A DNA stretch of 64,000 nt from Kaistia terrae (lineage in GTDB: Bacteria; Pseudomonadota; Alphaproteobacteria; Rhizobiales; Kaistiaceae), in NCBI RefSeq assembly GCF_026344005.1, contig NZ_JAPKNH010000006.1:62001-126000 (forward strand), written 5' to 3'. The notes under the pieces are model-generated. The model saw only the letters and a program-made list of their open reading frames with translations. It ran no database searches and was not told the origin of the DNA. The position numbers and the translations under genes were made by a program. Of the stretch, positions 17,690 through 30,994 are shown in pieces. The first letter of the stretch is position 1. Each line of letters opens with the position of its first letter.

Positions 17690-18271
17690 ATGCGCGTTCT
17701 GGTGCTCTACGCGCATCCCGTCGAAACGAGCTTCCAGGCGGCGCTGCACGGCGCCGTCGTGGCGGCTTTGGGGCGGGCGGGGCACCAGGTCGATGATTGC
17801 GACCTCTATGCGGAAGGGTTCGATCCGGTTCTGTCGCGACAGGAACGGGTCGATTACCACGACCTCGCGGCCAACAGGCGCAACGTGGACAGCTATGTCG
17901 AGCGCGTCATGCGGGCGGAGGCGATCATCCTCGTCTATCCGGTCTGGAATTTCGGCTTTCCGGCGATCCTGAAGGGCTTCTTCGACCGGGTGTTCCTGCC
18001 CGGCGTGTCGTTCCGGATGGAAGATGGCAAGGCCGTCAACAATCTCCGGCACATCCGCAAGATCGCCGCCGTCGCGACGTATGGCGGCGCGCGTTGGAAG
18101 GCGCTCGTCGTCGGCGATCCGCCGCGGCGAAGCGTCAAGCGCGTCCTGCGCGCCCAGATCCGGCCGCTCGCCTCGGTGCCCTACCTGGCCCATTACGACA
18201 TGAACCGCTCGACGGAAGCGACGCGTTCGGCGTTTCTGACACGCGTATCGAAACAGATGGAACGTTTTTAG
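17690..18271 (+). CDS. NAD(P)H dehydrogenase (quinone)/flavodoxin-fold oxidoreductase, copy 1
   Basis: The 193-residue flavodoxin-fold protein (NQO1/MdaB/KefF family) has the N-terminal MRVLVLYAHPVETSF loop, DLYAEGFDPV, and the flavin-binding YPVWNFGFPAILKGFFDRVF block. These enzymes transfer electrons from NAD(P)H through FMN or FAD to quinones or other small acceptors. It starts one base after the stop of the FAD oxidase, so it belongs to the same operon. It is about the same size as, and clearly related to, the next gene, indicating a tandem duplication. Confidence 0.88.
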   Translation: MRVLVLYAHPVETSFQAALHGAVVAALGRAGHQVDDCDLYAEGFDPVLSRQERVDYHDLAANRRNVDSYVERVMRAEAIILVYPVWNFGFPAILKGFFDRVFLPGVSFRMEDGKAVNNLRHIRKIAAVATYGGARWKALVVGDPPRRSVKRVLRAQIRPLASVPYLAHYDMNRSTEATRSAFLTRVSKQMERF

Positions 18272-18276
18272 AAGCC

Positions 18277-18864
18277 ATGCGCGCGCTTGTCGTTTTTGCC
18301 CATCCCGTCCCGGAAAGTTTTGGCGCCGCCCTTCGTGATATCACGGTCGAGGCGCTTCGTCGTTCGGGTCATGAGGTCAAGCTGCTCGACCTCTATGCCT
18401 CCGGCTTTGATCCGGTGATGCGGGCCGATGAGCGGCGCGTCTACAACGACCCGGGCGTCAACGAACTGCCGGTCGCCGACCATCTCGCCCTGATCAAATG
18501 GTGCGAGATCCTCGTCTTCGTCTATCCGACCTGGTGGTATGGCCCGCCGGCCATGCTGAAGGGCTGGCTGGAGCGGGTTTGGGTGCCGCATGTCACCTTC
18601 GTGATGCCGACCGCGACGCATGGTCCGCGACCGGGCATGACCAACATCCGCAAGCTCTCGGTCGTGACGACCTGCGGCGCAAGCTGGATGCTGTCGAAAT
18701 TCGTCGGCGAGCCGGGCCGACGCATTCTACTGCGCGGCATCCGCACGCTTTGCCATCCGCTGTGCCGGACCAGCTATACGGCGCATTACAAGATGGATAG
18801 TTCGACGCCCGAGAGCCGGGCGCGCTATCTGCAAAAAGTCAGCCGCAAGATCGGCAAGCTTTAG
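18277..18864 (+). CDS. NAD(P)H dehydrogenase (quinone)/flavodoxin-fold oxidoreductase, copy 2
   Basis: This is the tandem paralogue of the preceding gene (195 residues). It shares MRALVVFAHPVPESF, DLYASGFDPVMRADER, and the YPTWWYGPPAMLKGWLERVW block, with a different active-site loop (TATHGPRPGMTNIRKL). The start at 18277 is five bases after the previous stop; the open frame extends far upstream only as a shadow of copy 1. Last gene of the operon, followed by a rho-independent terminator. Two divergent copies suggest two redox substrates, or a heterodimer. Confidence 0.88.
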   Translation: MRALVVFAHPVPESFGAALRDITVEALRRSGHEVKLLDLYASGFDPVMRADERRVYNDPGVNELPVADHLALIKWCEILVFVYPTWWYGPPAMLKGWLERVWVPHVTFVMPTATHGPRPGMTNIRKLSVVTTCGASWMLSKFVGEPGRRILLRGIRTLCHPLCRTSYTAHYKMDSSTPESRARYLQKVSRKIGKL

Positions 18865-18951
18865 GTCTGTTGTGCCTCGATCGAGCCGACGTGTCTCCGC
18901 TGGATCGATGCCCGCCTTCTTTCCGGCTGCCGAACGGTGCAAGCTGTCAGC

Positions 18952-18979
18952 GGCCGGCGTTGCGCCGGCCTCGTTTTTT
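18952..18979 (+). terminator. Rho-independent terminator of the heterocycle operon
   Basis: An 8-bp stem GGCCGGCG/CGCCGGCC with a 3-base loop is followed by TCGTTTTTT. It closes the plus-strand operon 88 bases after the second oxidoreductase. Confidence 0.8.
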
Positions 18980-19002
18980 GTCATCGCGAGGTGCTTCCCA
19001 CG

Positions 19003-19710
19003 ATGCTGTTCCGTTCCGTTTCCGGATTTTTCAGGCGATCGACAGCCAAAGGCTCGGTCGCCGTCGCTGCAACCCTTTTTATGGCGTTTGGCCTCATGAC
19101 AGCATCCGCGCAAACCCCGTCCGCACCTCTCTTCGCCGCCGTCGAGCAGAATGACGAGGCCACGGTTGCGAAGCTGATCGCCGAGGGCGTGGCGATCGAT
19201 GGTCGCAACGCAGACGGTGAAACGGCGCTTCTCGCCGCCACCCATGAAAACCGAGCCGGCATCGCCCGGCAACTGATCTTGGCCGGCGCCGACGTCAACG
19301 CGAAAGACCGCATCCAAGACAGCCCATATCTCTACGCAGGGGCGCGCGGTCATCTGGAGATCCTGAAGCTGACGCTGACGCATGGGGCGGATTTGAAGAG
19401 CACCAACCGCTATGGCGGTACGGCGCTGATCCCGGCGGCCGAGCGCGGGCATGTCGATACCGTGCGCACCTTGATCGACGCCGGCGTGGCGGTCGATCAC
19501 GTCAACAATCTGGGATGGACCGCGCTTCTGGAGGCGGTTCTGCTTGGCGACGGCGGCGAGCGCCACGTCGCGATCGTCGGGATCCTGCTCGACGCGGGGG
19601 CGGATCCATCTCTGCCGGACCGCGAAGGCGTCACGCCGCTCCGGCATGCCAGGCAGCGCGGCTTTCAGCCGATGGTCGAGCTTCTGACCAAGGCCGGCGG
19701 CCGGGAGTAG
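19003..19710 (+). CDS. Exported ankyrin-repeat protein
   Basis: The 235-residue protein has a signal peptide or membrane anchor (about residues 15-38, ending ASA-Q) and then about five ankyrin repeats (residues 42-230). The DGETALLAATHENRAGIARQL and NLGWTALLEA turns are clear. Such periplasmic ankyrin proteins bind protein partners; some alphaproteobacterial ones sit near catalase or stress genes, but nothing here points to a partner. The ATG at 19003 follows GCGAGGTG; an in-frame ATG at 18937 lies before and inside the terminator stem and is rejected. It converges with galU. Confidence 0.88.
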   Translation: MLFRSVSGFFRRSTAKGSVAVAATLFMAFGLMTASAQTPSAPLFAAVEQNDEATVAKLIAEGVAIDGRNADGETALLAATHENRAGIARQLILAGADVNAKDRIQDSPYLYAGARGHLEILKLTLTHGADLKSTNRYGGTALIPAAERGHVDTVRTLIDAGVAVDHVNNLGWTALLEAVLLGDGGERHVAIVGILLDAGADPSLPDREGVTPLRHARQRGFQPMVELLTKAGGRE

Positions 19711-19727
19711 CAGCTGGCGGCTGGCAC

Positions 19728-19764
19728 AAAAAAAGGGCGAAGCGGCGTGGCCGCCTCGCCCTTT
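19728..19764 (-). terminator. Terminator for galU (possibly bidirectional)
   Basis: An imperfect stem AAAGGGCGA-GCGGC/GCCGC-TCGCCCTTT is bounded on its left by seven As, read as a T run on the minus strand. It sits between the convergent ankyrin and galU genes. Confidence 0.75.
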
Positions 19765-19775
19765 CGTCATTTGTC

Positions 19776-20654
19776 TCAGCGTGCCAGCAGCTTTTCCAGC
19801 TCCGGGCGGAACTCGTCCGCGATATCGGGGCGGTCGAGCGCGAAGGCGACGTTGGCGGCGAGGAAGCCGACCTTGTTGCCGCAATCATACGTCTCGCCGT
19901 CGAAACGACAGCCATAGATGTACTGGCGGTCCATCAGGCGCAGCATGGCGTCGGTCAGCTGGATCTCGTTGCCGGCGCCCTTCTCCTGCTTCGAGAGCAG
20001 GTCGAAGATCTGCGGCTGCAGGATGTAGCGGCCGTTGATGTAGAGGTTGGACGGCGCGACTTCCGGCTTCGGCTTCTCGACCATCGCATTGATGCGGAAG
20101 GCAGGGCCACCGACTTCGGCGCCGATGCCGACGATGCCGTACTGGTGGGTCTGCGACGGGTCGCATTCCTCGACGGCGAGGACGTTGCCGCCCCATTCCT
20201 CATAGACCTTGACCATCTGCTTCAGGCAGCCCGGCTGGCCCTTCATCAGCATGTCCGGCAGCAGCACGGCGAACGGCTCGTTGCCGATCATCTCGCGCGC
20301 GCACCAGACGGCGTGGCCGAGGCCAAGCGGAACCTGCTGGCGGGTAAAGCTGGTCGAACCCGGCTTCGGCAGGTCCTTGGTCAGGAGATCGAGCGCCTCC
20401 TGCTTGCCGCGGCCCGAAAGCGTGGCCTCGAGCTCGTACTGGACGTCGAAGTGATCCTCGATGACGGCCTTGTTGCGGCCGGTGACGAAAATCAGATGCT
20501 CGATGCCGGCTTCGCGCGCCTCATCGACGGCATACTGGATCAGCGGACGATCGACGACCGTCAGCATTTCCTTCGGCATGGCTTTGGTGGCGGGGAGAAA
20601 GCGGGTGCCAAGACCGGCGACGGGAAATACGGCCTTGCGAATCTTCGGGTTCAT
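19776..20654 (-). CDS. galU: UTP-glucose-1-phosphate uridylyltransferase
   Basis: It makes UDP-glucose from UTP and glucose-1-phosphate, the sugar donor for exopolysaccharide, LPS and cyclic glucans. The 292-residue sequence has the nucleotide-binding [18 protein letters not shown] (14-31), VEKPKPE, and the C-terminal [13 protein letters not shown] block, all typical of bacterial GalU. It is divergently transcribed from galE across 149 bp, so the two genes for UDP-glucose and UDP-galactose supply probably share control. Confidence 0.95.
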   Translation of the reverse strand: MNPKIRKAVFPVAGLGTRFLPATKAMPKEMLTVVDRPLIQYAVDEAREAGIEHLIFVTGRNKAVIEDHFDVQYELEATLSGRGKQEALDLLTKDLPKPGSTSFTRQQVPLGLGHAVWCAREMIGNEPFAVLLPDMLMKGQPGCLKQMVKVYEEWGGNVLAVEECDPSQTHQYGIVGIGAEVGGPAFRINAMVEKPKPEVAPSNLYINGRYILQPQIFDLLSKQEKGAGNEIQLTDAMLRLMDRQYIYGCRFDGETYDCGNKVGFLAANVAFALDRPDIADEFRPELEKLLAR

Positions 20655-20803
20655 GGACGCCTCACAGATGCATCGATAGGGACAGCATATCGTCAGAATC
20701 CTAACAGGAACGCTAATGAAAAAGGTGAATATTTCAATGTCATCAAGACTTCGTTCACCTATTCATAGTTCATTAACATTACGAATCTGCTTGGAGTTTC
20801 GAA
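20655..20803. promoter_or_regulatory. Divergent galU/galE promoter region
   Basis: This 149-bp stretch is much richer in A+T than its surroundings (for example TGAATATTTCAATGTCATC and TTCATTAACATTACGAATC). It holds the start signals for galU to the left and galE to the right. GGTGAAT at 20723-20729 and its imperfect partner TTCACCTATT near 20754-20763 form a loose inverted repeat that could bind a regulator. Confidence 0.45.
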
Positions 20804-21796
20804 GTGGCTGTCTTGGTGACGGGTGGTGCGGGCTATATCGGTAGCCATATGGTGTGGCGTCTTGTTGACGGTGGTGAGGCAGTGGTTGTTCTCGATCGCC
20901 TGTCCACCGGCTTCCAGTGGGCCGTCGCACCCGAAGCCATCTTCGTCGAGGGCGACATTGCCGACGAGGCGCTGGTCGAGCGACTGGTGGCCGAGCATGC
21001 CATCGACGCCGTCATCCATTTCGCCGGATCGATCGTGGTGCCGGAATCCGTTTCCGATCCGCTCGGCTACTATCTCAACAACACCGTCAAATCCCGCGCC
21101 CTGATGGCGGCGGTGATTCGCGCCGGCGTGCGCCACTTCATCTTTTCCTCAACTGCCGCCGTCTATGGCGACACGGGAACCGAGCCGGTGCTGGAGAGTG
21201 CTGCGACCGTGCCGCAGTCGCCCTATGGCCGCTCGAAGCTGATGACCGAAATGATGCTCGAGGACGCGGCGCGCGCGCATGACTTCCGCTATGTCGCGCT
21301 GCGCTATTTCAATGTCGCCGGCGCAGATCCGCGCGGCCGTACCGGCCAGTCGACCAAGGGCGCGACGCATCTGATCAAGGTCGCCAGCGAAACCGCGCTC
21401 GGCAAGCGCGACGAGATCGAGCTCTTCGGCACCGACTACGACACGCCGGACGGCACCTGCGTACGCGATTACATCCATGTTTCGGACCTGGCCAACGCCC
21501 ACGCCGACGCGCTCGCCTATCTGCGCGCCGGCGGCGACAGCCTGGTCGCCAATTGCGGTTATGGCCACGGCTATTCGGTGCGCGAGGTGCTGGAATCGGT
21601 GCGTCGCGTCTCCGGCCGCGAGTTTCGGGTGATCGAGCGGGAGCGCCGTCCCGGCGATGTTCCCGCCGTGGTCGCAAATTCGACACGTGCGCGCACCACG
21701 CTGGGGTGGAAGCCGGAGCATGACGATCTCGATTTCAGCGTCGCGACGGCGCTGGCCTGGGAAGAGGCGCTCGGTCGACGCAATCAGCGCGACTGA
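20804..21796 (+). CDS. galE: UDP-glucose 4-epimerase
   Basis: It interconverts UDP-glucose and UDP-galactose. The 330-residue extended SDR has the NAD motif GGAGYIG (7-13), the catalytic Tyr141-x3-Lys145 (SPYGRSK) with the upstream FSSTAAVYG block, RYFNVAGA, and CVRDYIHVSDLA. The start is a GTG at 20804 with TTGGAG seven bases before it; no better ATG exists. It is divergent from galU. Confidence 0.94.
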   Translation: MAVLVTGGAGYIGSHMVWRLVDGGEAVVVLDRLSTGFQWAVAPEAIFVEGDIADEALVERLVAEHAIDAVIHFAGSIVVPESVSDPLGYYLNNTVKSRALMAAVIRAGVRHFIFSSTAAVYGDTGTEPVLESAATVPQSPYGRSKLMTEMMLEDAARAHDFRYVALRYFNVAGADPRGRTGQSTKGATHLIKVASETALGKRDEIELFGTDYDTPDGTCVRDYIHVSDLANAHADALAYLRAGGDSLVANCGYGHGYSVREVLESVRRVSGREFRVIERERRPGDVPAVVANSTRARTTLGWKPEHDDLDFSVATALAWEEALGRRNQRD

Positions 21797-21879
21797 GGCT
21801 TGGCAATCCGGCATCGCTGCCGGGACGAGCCGGACGGTGGTCCGGATGGCATTTTGAGAACTGAGGAGACTTCCGAGAG

Positions 21880-23133
21880 ATGGTATTCTTGAGCCCGCCC
21901 GTTTCCGTCGTACGGCCCTTCGCGGCTGCCGGAACCCGCGCAGCGCTGCTGATCCTGTTACTGCTGGCAGGATTGTTGCCCGCCATGGCGGATGCGGCAG
22001 GCGCGCGTTGGGTGGCGAGCTTCTGGCCCACCGCTCAGAAGGCCGGTATCTCGCGCAGCGTCTACAACAGCGCGCTCGGCAATTTCACCCCCGATCCCGA
22101 CGTGCTTGCGAAGGCGAAAAATCAGGCCGAATTCGTCAAGCCGCTGTGGGAATATCTCGACGGCGCCATTTCGGAAAAGCGGCTGGAAAACGGTAGCGAG
22201 GCGTTGCGCCAGTATGGCCGGCAGCTTGAGCAGATCGAGCGTGCGTTTGGCGTCGACCGCAGCGTCGTCGTGGCGATCTGGGGCATGGAATCGTCCTACG
22301 GCCAGGTCCTGAGCAATCCGAAGATCGTCAAGAACACCATCCGCTCGCTGGCGACGCTTGCCTATCAGGGCGGCTCGCGGGCGAAATACGGTCGCCAGCA
22401 GCTGATCGCGGCGCTGAAGATCATCGAGCGTGGCGATGTCGATGCGCGCCACATGGTCGGCTCCTGGGCCGGCGCCATGGGCCACACCCAGTTCATCCCG
22501 ACCACCTACCAGGCCTATGCCGTCGATTTTGATGGCGACGGCAAGCGCAACGTCTGGACATCGGAAGTCGATGCGCTCGCCTCGACGGCCAACTACCTCG
22601 CCAAGATGGGCTGGCGCCATGGCCAGACCTGGGGCTACGAGGTGCAGGTGCCGAACCGGTTCGACTGGCGTCACGCCGATTCCGGCAAGGCGCTGACGCT
22701 CGATCAGTGGCGCAAGCTCGGCGTCCACCGCGTCGCCAACCGGGCGTTCCCGGCCTCCAACGACAAGGCGACGCTCTACGCGCCGGCTGGCGCGGACGGC
22801 CCGGCCTTCCTGCTTCTGCCCAACTTCAAGGTCATCAAGCGCTACAACAACGCCAATGCCTATGCGCTCGCCGTCGGCCATCTGTCGGACCGGCTGCGCG
22901 GCGGCAAGGCGTTCGTCTCGGATTGGCCGCGCGACGTACGGCCGCTGGGGGCGGATGAGCGGGCCGAGGTGCAGACGCTTCTCGGACGGCGCGGCTTCTA
23001 TTCCGGCGCCGTCGACGGCAAGATCGGCGCCGGCACCCGCCAGGCGGTTCGCGACTTCCAGGTCTCGCAGGGCCAGGTCCCGGACGGCTATGTCTCGACG
23101 GGACTGTTGCAGCGACTGCGGTCCGGCAGGTAA
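21880..23133 (+). CDS. Lytic murein transglycosylase (MltB family) with peptidoglycan-binding domain
   Basis: The 417-residue exported enzyme cleaves the glycan strand of peptidoglycan, forming 1,6-anhydro ends. A signal peptide covers about residues 15-40, the SLT_2/MltB catalytic domain about 42-340, with catalytic Glu137 in WGMESSYG and the GAMGHTQFIPTTY block. A C-terminal peptidoglycan-binding_1 domain (about 355-415: LLGRRGFYSGAVDGKIGAGTRQAVRDFQ) follows. No lipobox cysteine is seen, so it is likely soluble in the periplasm. The next gene encodes a DUF459 protein often found near cell-wall enzymes. Confidence 0.92.
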   Translation: MVFLSPPVSVVRPFAAAGTRAALLILLLLAGLLPAMADAAGARWVASFWPTAQKAGISRSVYNSALGNFTPDPDVLAKAKNQAEFVKPLWEYLDGAISEKRLENGSEALRQYGRQLEQIERAFGVDRSVVVAIWGMESSYGQVLSNPKIVKNTIRSLATLAYQGGSRAKYGRQQLIAALKIIERGDVDARHMVGSWAGAMGHTQFIPTTYQAYAVDFDGDGKRNVWTSEVDALASTANYLAKMGWRHGQTWGYEVQVPNRFDWRHADSGKALTLDQWRKLGVHRVANRAFPASNDKATLYAPAGADGPAFLLLPNFKVIKRYNNANAYALAVGHLSDRLRGGKAFVSDWPRDVRPLGADERAEVQTLLGRRGFYSGAVDGKIGAGTRQAVRDFQVSQGQVPDGYVSTGLLQRLRSGR

Positions 23134-23147
23134 GGTGCTTTCCTCAA

Positions 23148-23176
23148 GGGAAGCCTGCTGGGCTCGCAGGCTTCCC
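23148..23176. other. Intergenic hairpin
   Basis: A perfect 11-bp inverted repeat GGGAAGCCTGC/GCAGGCTTCCC with a 7-base loop lies between the transglycosylase and DUF459 genes. Without a T run it is probably a partial terminator or an mRNA 3'-end stabiliser. Confidence 0.55.
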
Positions 23177-23189
23177 GCCAGGTAGGGTC

Positions 23190-24491
23190 ATGTTGGTTCG
23201 CTTCTTTCGTGCATGCGTCGCTGTCTTCCTGGTTTCCGTCGCGCTTGTCGGCGCGGTGGAACCGGCGGCTGCGCAATTCCGCAGCGGGGGGCCGGGCGGC
23301 TTCCTCGATCGCCTGTTCGGCATCGAGCGGCCACCACCGGAAGACATGCGCCTGCCGCCGCGCGACGTCGGTCGGCAGCGTCCGCCCTCGGCGCGACGGC
23401 AGCAGCAAACCGACGGCCAGGCGCCGGCAGTGCGCAAGAAGCGCCCGGCTACGCCGAGCGAGCCAATCTATCCGACGCTCGCCATCCAGCCGAAGAATCC
23501 TGACGCCCGCAAGGTGCTGGTGGTTGGCGATTTTGTCGCCGCCGGCCTTGCCTGGGGCCTCGACCAAGCCTTTGCCGAGGAGCCGCGCCTCACCGTCATC
23601 GATCGCGCCGACGGATCCTCCGGCTTTGTGCGCGACGACTATTTCAACTGGTCCGCCAAGATCTCCGAGGTGCTCGAGGCCGAGAAGCCCGACATGATCG
23701 TGGTGCTGATCGGCGCGAATGACCGCCAGCAGATCAAGACGCCGGACGGCCGTTTCGAGCCCGGTTCGGACGAATGGAAGAAGGCTTATCAGCAGCGTGT
23801 CGAGCGCTTCCTGCTCGCCCTGCGGACCTATGGCAAGCCGGTGTACTGGGTTGGCGCGCCGCCGCTGCGCTCGTCGGATGCGTCGGTCGACATGGCGCAG
23901 TTGAACACGCTGTTCAAGCAGCGTGCGGAGGCGGTCGGGGCTCATTTCATCGATGTGTGGGATGGCTTCGCCGACGAGAACGGCAAGTTCATCTCGCGCG
24001 GTCCCGATGTCGAGGGCCAGACGCGGACCTTGCGCATGAATGACGGAATCAACTTCTCCCGCGCCGGCAAGCGCAAGCTCGCCTTCTTCGTCGAGCGCGA
24101 CATCCGCCAGGATAGCGGAATGGGCTTGCCGATGAGTTCGCTGGCGCCGACCAATCCGAACGCGACCATGGAAATCGGGCCGGACGGCAAGGAGCGCCAG
24201 GTTGGCCCGGTGCTGTCGCTGACCGATGTCGAGCCGGGTGCGGCCGACGCCAAGCTCGCAGGCGCCGCCGGCACGGCCGGTCCGGCCCCGGCGGCCGACA
24301 GCACCCAGTACAAGCTGACGGTCAAGGGCCAAGCCCCGGCGGCACAGCCCGGCCGGGTCGATGACTTCGCCTGGAAGCCGCCGCGTGACGAGGACGACAG
24401 CGCCGACAATTCGCACAGCATTGTCGACGGCATCGTCATCCTGCCGGCGCCCACCGCCGCCATGCCGAGCCGCGCTGGCACCGTGGAGTAG
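23190..24491 (+). CDS. DUF459 (SGNH-hydrolase-fold) exported protein
   Basis: The 433-residue exported protein has a signal peptide (about 1-28, AAA-QF), a proline/arginine-rich linker (45-95), a DUF459 SGNH-like domain (about 105-310) and a low-complexity alanine-rich tail. The SGNH block GDS reads GDF (113-115), so the nucleophile serine is missing. Block III asparagine is kept (IGAND, 174-178), and the DxxH pair reads DGIN (285-288), so the histidine is also missing. It is unlikely to be a standard esterase and may bind cell-wall glycans. AGGTAGGG precedes the ATG. Confidence 0.85.
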   Translation: MLVRFFRACVAVFLVSVALVGAVEPAAAQFRSGGPGGFLDRLFGIERPPPEDMRLPPRDVGRQRPPSARRQQQTDGQAPAVRKKRPATPSEPIYPTLAIQPKNPDARKVLVVGDFVAAGLAWGLDQAFAEEPRLTVIDRADGSSGFVRDDYFNWSAKISEVLEAEKPDMIVVLIGANDRQQIKTPDGRFEPGSDEWKKAYQQRVERFLLALRTYGKPVYWVGAPPLRSSDASVDMAQLNTLFKQRAEAVGAHFIDVWDGFADENGKFISRGPDVEGQTRTLRMNDGINFSRAGKRKLAFFVERDIRQDSGMGLPMSSLAPTNPNATMEIGPDGKERQVGPVLSLTDVEPGAADAKLAGAAGTAGPAPAADSTQYKLTVKGQAPAAQPGRVDDFAWKPPRDEDDSADNSHSIVDGIVILPAPTAAMPSRAGTVE

Positions 24492-24531
24492 GGGAGCCCT
24501 CAGGGCCTCCAGGTAGTTCGACCTGCTCCGC

Positions 24532-24673
24532 CATCATCCTGAGGTGCTTCGCGCCAGCGAAGCCTCGAAGGAGGCTCCAGCGGGATGCTCCAGTATGCGG
24601 ACGCACTCCGGATGTCCGGCGACATCTGGACCCTCCTTCGAGGCCCGGCTTTGCCGGGCGCCTCAGGATGATG
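24532..24673. repeat. Alphaproteobacterial intergenic palindromic element
   Basis: A 142-bp element is bounded by the inverted ends CATCATCCTGAGG and CCTCAGGATGATG. It contains nested stems (GCTTCGCGCCAGCGAAGC near 24546-24563, and CCTCGAAGGAGG facing CCTCCTTCGAGG). Elements with this CATCCTGAGG...CCTCAGGATG pattern are scattered between genes in many Rhizobiales. It fills most of the 336-bp gap between the DUF459 gene and gltD; no gene is seen there. Confidence 0.75.
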
Positions 24674-24762
24674 GTCGAGGGAGCTGATCCGTTGGCATCC
24701 ACGCGTCGCGTGGAATCCCCTTAGCTGCCGGTCGCGCTTTGCGAAGGTCGCCACCTCAGCAC

Positions 24763-24799
24763 AAAAAAAGGCCCCCACCGCGCGCGAGAGGGGCCTTTT
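24763..24799. terminator. Bidirectional terminator between DUF459 gene and gltD
   Basis: AAAAGGCCCC (24766-24775) pairs with GGGGCCTTTT (24790-24799). A-run on the left and T-run on the right let it end transcripts from both convergent genes. Confidence 0.8.
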
Positions 24800-24827
24800 C
24801 AAGTGCTGATATGAGTGCGATCCGGCC

Positions 24828-26249
24828 TTACCAGGCGAGGTCGGTCGAGCCCATCAGGTGCTTGTCGATCGAATGGGCGGCCTGACGGCCTTCCCGGATC
24901 GCCCAGACGACCAGTGACTGGCCGCGACGCATGTCGCCGGCGGCGAACACCTTGTCGACCGAGGTCCGGTAGCTCTTCGTATCGGCGGAAAGATTGCCGC
25001 GCTTGTCGAGGTCGGCGCCAAGTTCGCTCAGCATGCCCTCGAATACCGGATGGGCAAAGCCGATCGCCATGAAGACGAGATCGGCGCGGATGATGAATTC
25101 CGTGCCTTCGATCGGCCGGCGCTTTTCATCGACGCGGGCGCACTGGACGCCCGTGACCTTGCCGTTCTTGCCGACAACGCCGAGCGTCGCGCAGGCGAAC
25201 TCGCGCTCGGCGCCTTCGGCCTGCGAGGACGAGGTGCGGAACTTGGTCGGCCAATAGGGCCAGACCGTCAGCTTGTCTTCGCGAACCGGCGGCATCGGGC
25301 GGATGTCGAGCTGGGTGACGTTCAGCGCGCCCTGGCGGAACGAGGTGCCGACGCAGTCGGACGCCGTATCGCCGCCGCCGATGACGACGACGCGCTTGCC
25401 GGTAGCGATGATCGGCTCGTCATGGATCTCCTCGCGGCCGACGCGACGGTTCTGCTGGACGAGGAACGGCATGGCGTAGTGCACGCCCTCCAGTTCCGCT
25501 CCCGGCAGTTTTGGATCGCGCGGTGCTTCGGAGCCGCCCGTCAGCAGGACGGCGTCATGGTCGGCGACCAGTTCGGCCATCGGCTTGTTGACGCCGATAT
25601 TCATGCCGTAGTGGAACGTCGCGCCTTCGGCCTCGATCTGCGCGACGCGCCGATCGATGAAGTGCTTCTCCATCTTGAAGTCCGGGATGCCATAGCGCAG
25701 CAGGCCGCCGGCCTTCGCTTCGCGCTCGTAGACATGCACGTCATGGCCGGCGCGGGCGAGCTGCTGGGCAGCCGCCATGCCGGCGGGGCCGGAGCCGACG
25801 ACGGCGATCTTGCGGCCGGTCTTGACCGTCGGGATTTCCGGCTTGATCCAGCCCTGGTCCCACGCCTTGTCGGCGATCGACTGCTCGACCGACTTGATCG
25901 CGACCGGCGCGTTCTCGAGGTTCAGCGTGCAGGCTTCCTCGCAAGGGGCGGGGCAGACGCGGCCGGTGAACTCCGGGAAGTTGTTGGTCGAGTGCAGGTT
26001 GCGCGAGGCTTCCTGCCAATCGTTCGAATAGACGAGGTCGTTCCAGTCCGGGATCTGGTTGTGAACCGGACAGCCGGTGTCGCCATGGCAGAAGGGAACG
26101 CCGCAATCCATGCAGCGCGCCGCCTGCCGAACGACGTCCTGGTCGTTCAGCGGCAGGGTGAATTCCCGGAAGTGCCGGATGCGGTCCGCAGCCGGCTGAT
26201 ACTTCTGGTCCTGGCGGTCGATTTCGAGGAAGCCCGTTACCTTACCCAT
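24828..26249 (-). CDS. gltD: Glutamate synthase (NADPH) small subunit
   Basis: The 473-residue beta subunit of GOGAT feeds electrons from NADPH to the large subunit. N-terminal cysteine motifs for 4Fe-4S clusters are visible (CMDCGVPFCHGDTGCPVHN and CPAPCEEACTLN). Two Rossmann motifs follow: FAD GSGPAGMAAA near 152-161 and NADPH GGGDTASDC near 293. It lies 11 bp after gltB on the same strand, forming the gltBD operon for ammonium assimilation with glutamine synthetase. Confidence 0.95.
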   Translation of the reverse strand: MGKVTGFLEIDRQDQKYQPAADRIRHFREFTLPLNDQDVVRQAARCMDCGVPFCHGDTGCPVHNQIPDWNDLVYSNDWQEASRNLHSTNNFPEFTGRVCPAPCEEACTLNLENAPVAIKSVEQSIADKAWDQGWIKPEIPTVKTGRKIAVVGSGPAGMAAAQQLARAGHDVHVYEREAKAGGLLRYGIPDFKMEKHFIDRRVAQIEAEGATFHYGMNIGVNKPMAELVADHDAVLLTGGSEAPRDPKLPGAELEGVHYAMPFLVQQNRRVGREEIHDEPIIATGKRVVVIGGGDTASDCVGTSFRQGALNVTQLDIRPMPPVREDKLTVWPYWPTKFRTSSSQAEGAEREFACATLGVVGKNGKVTGVQCARVDEKRRPIEGTEFIIRADLVFMAIGFAHPVFEGMLSELGADLDKRGNLSADTKSYRTSVDKVFAAGDMRRGQSLVVWAIREGRQAAHSIDKHLMGSTDLAW

Positions 26250-26260
26250 CTCTGTTCCCC

Positions 26261-30994
<4,734 letters not shown>

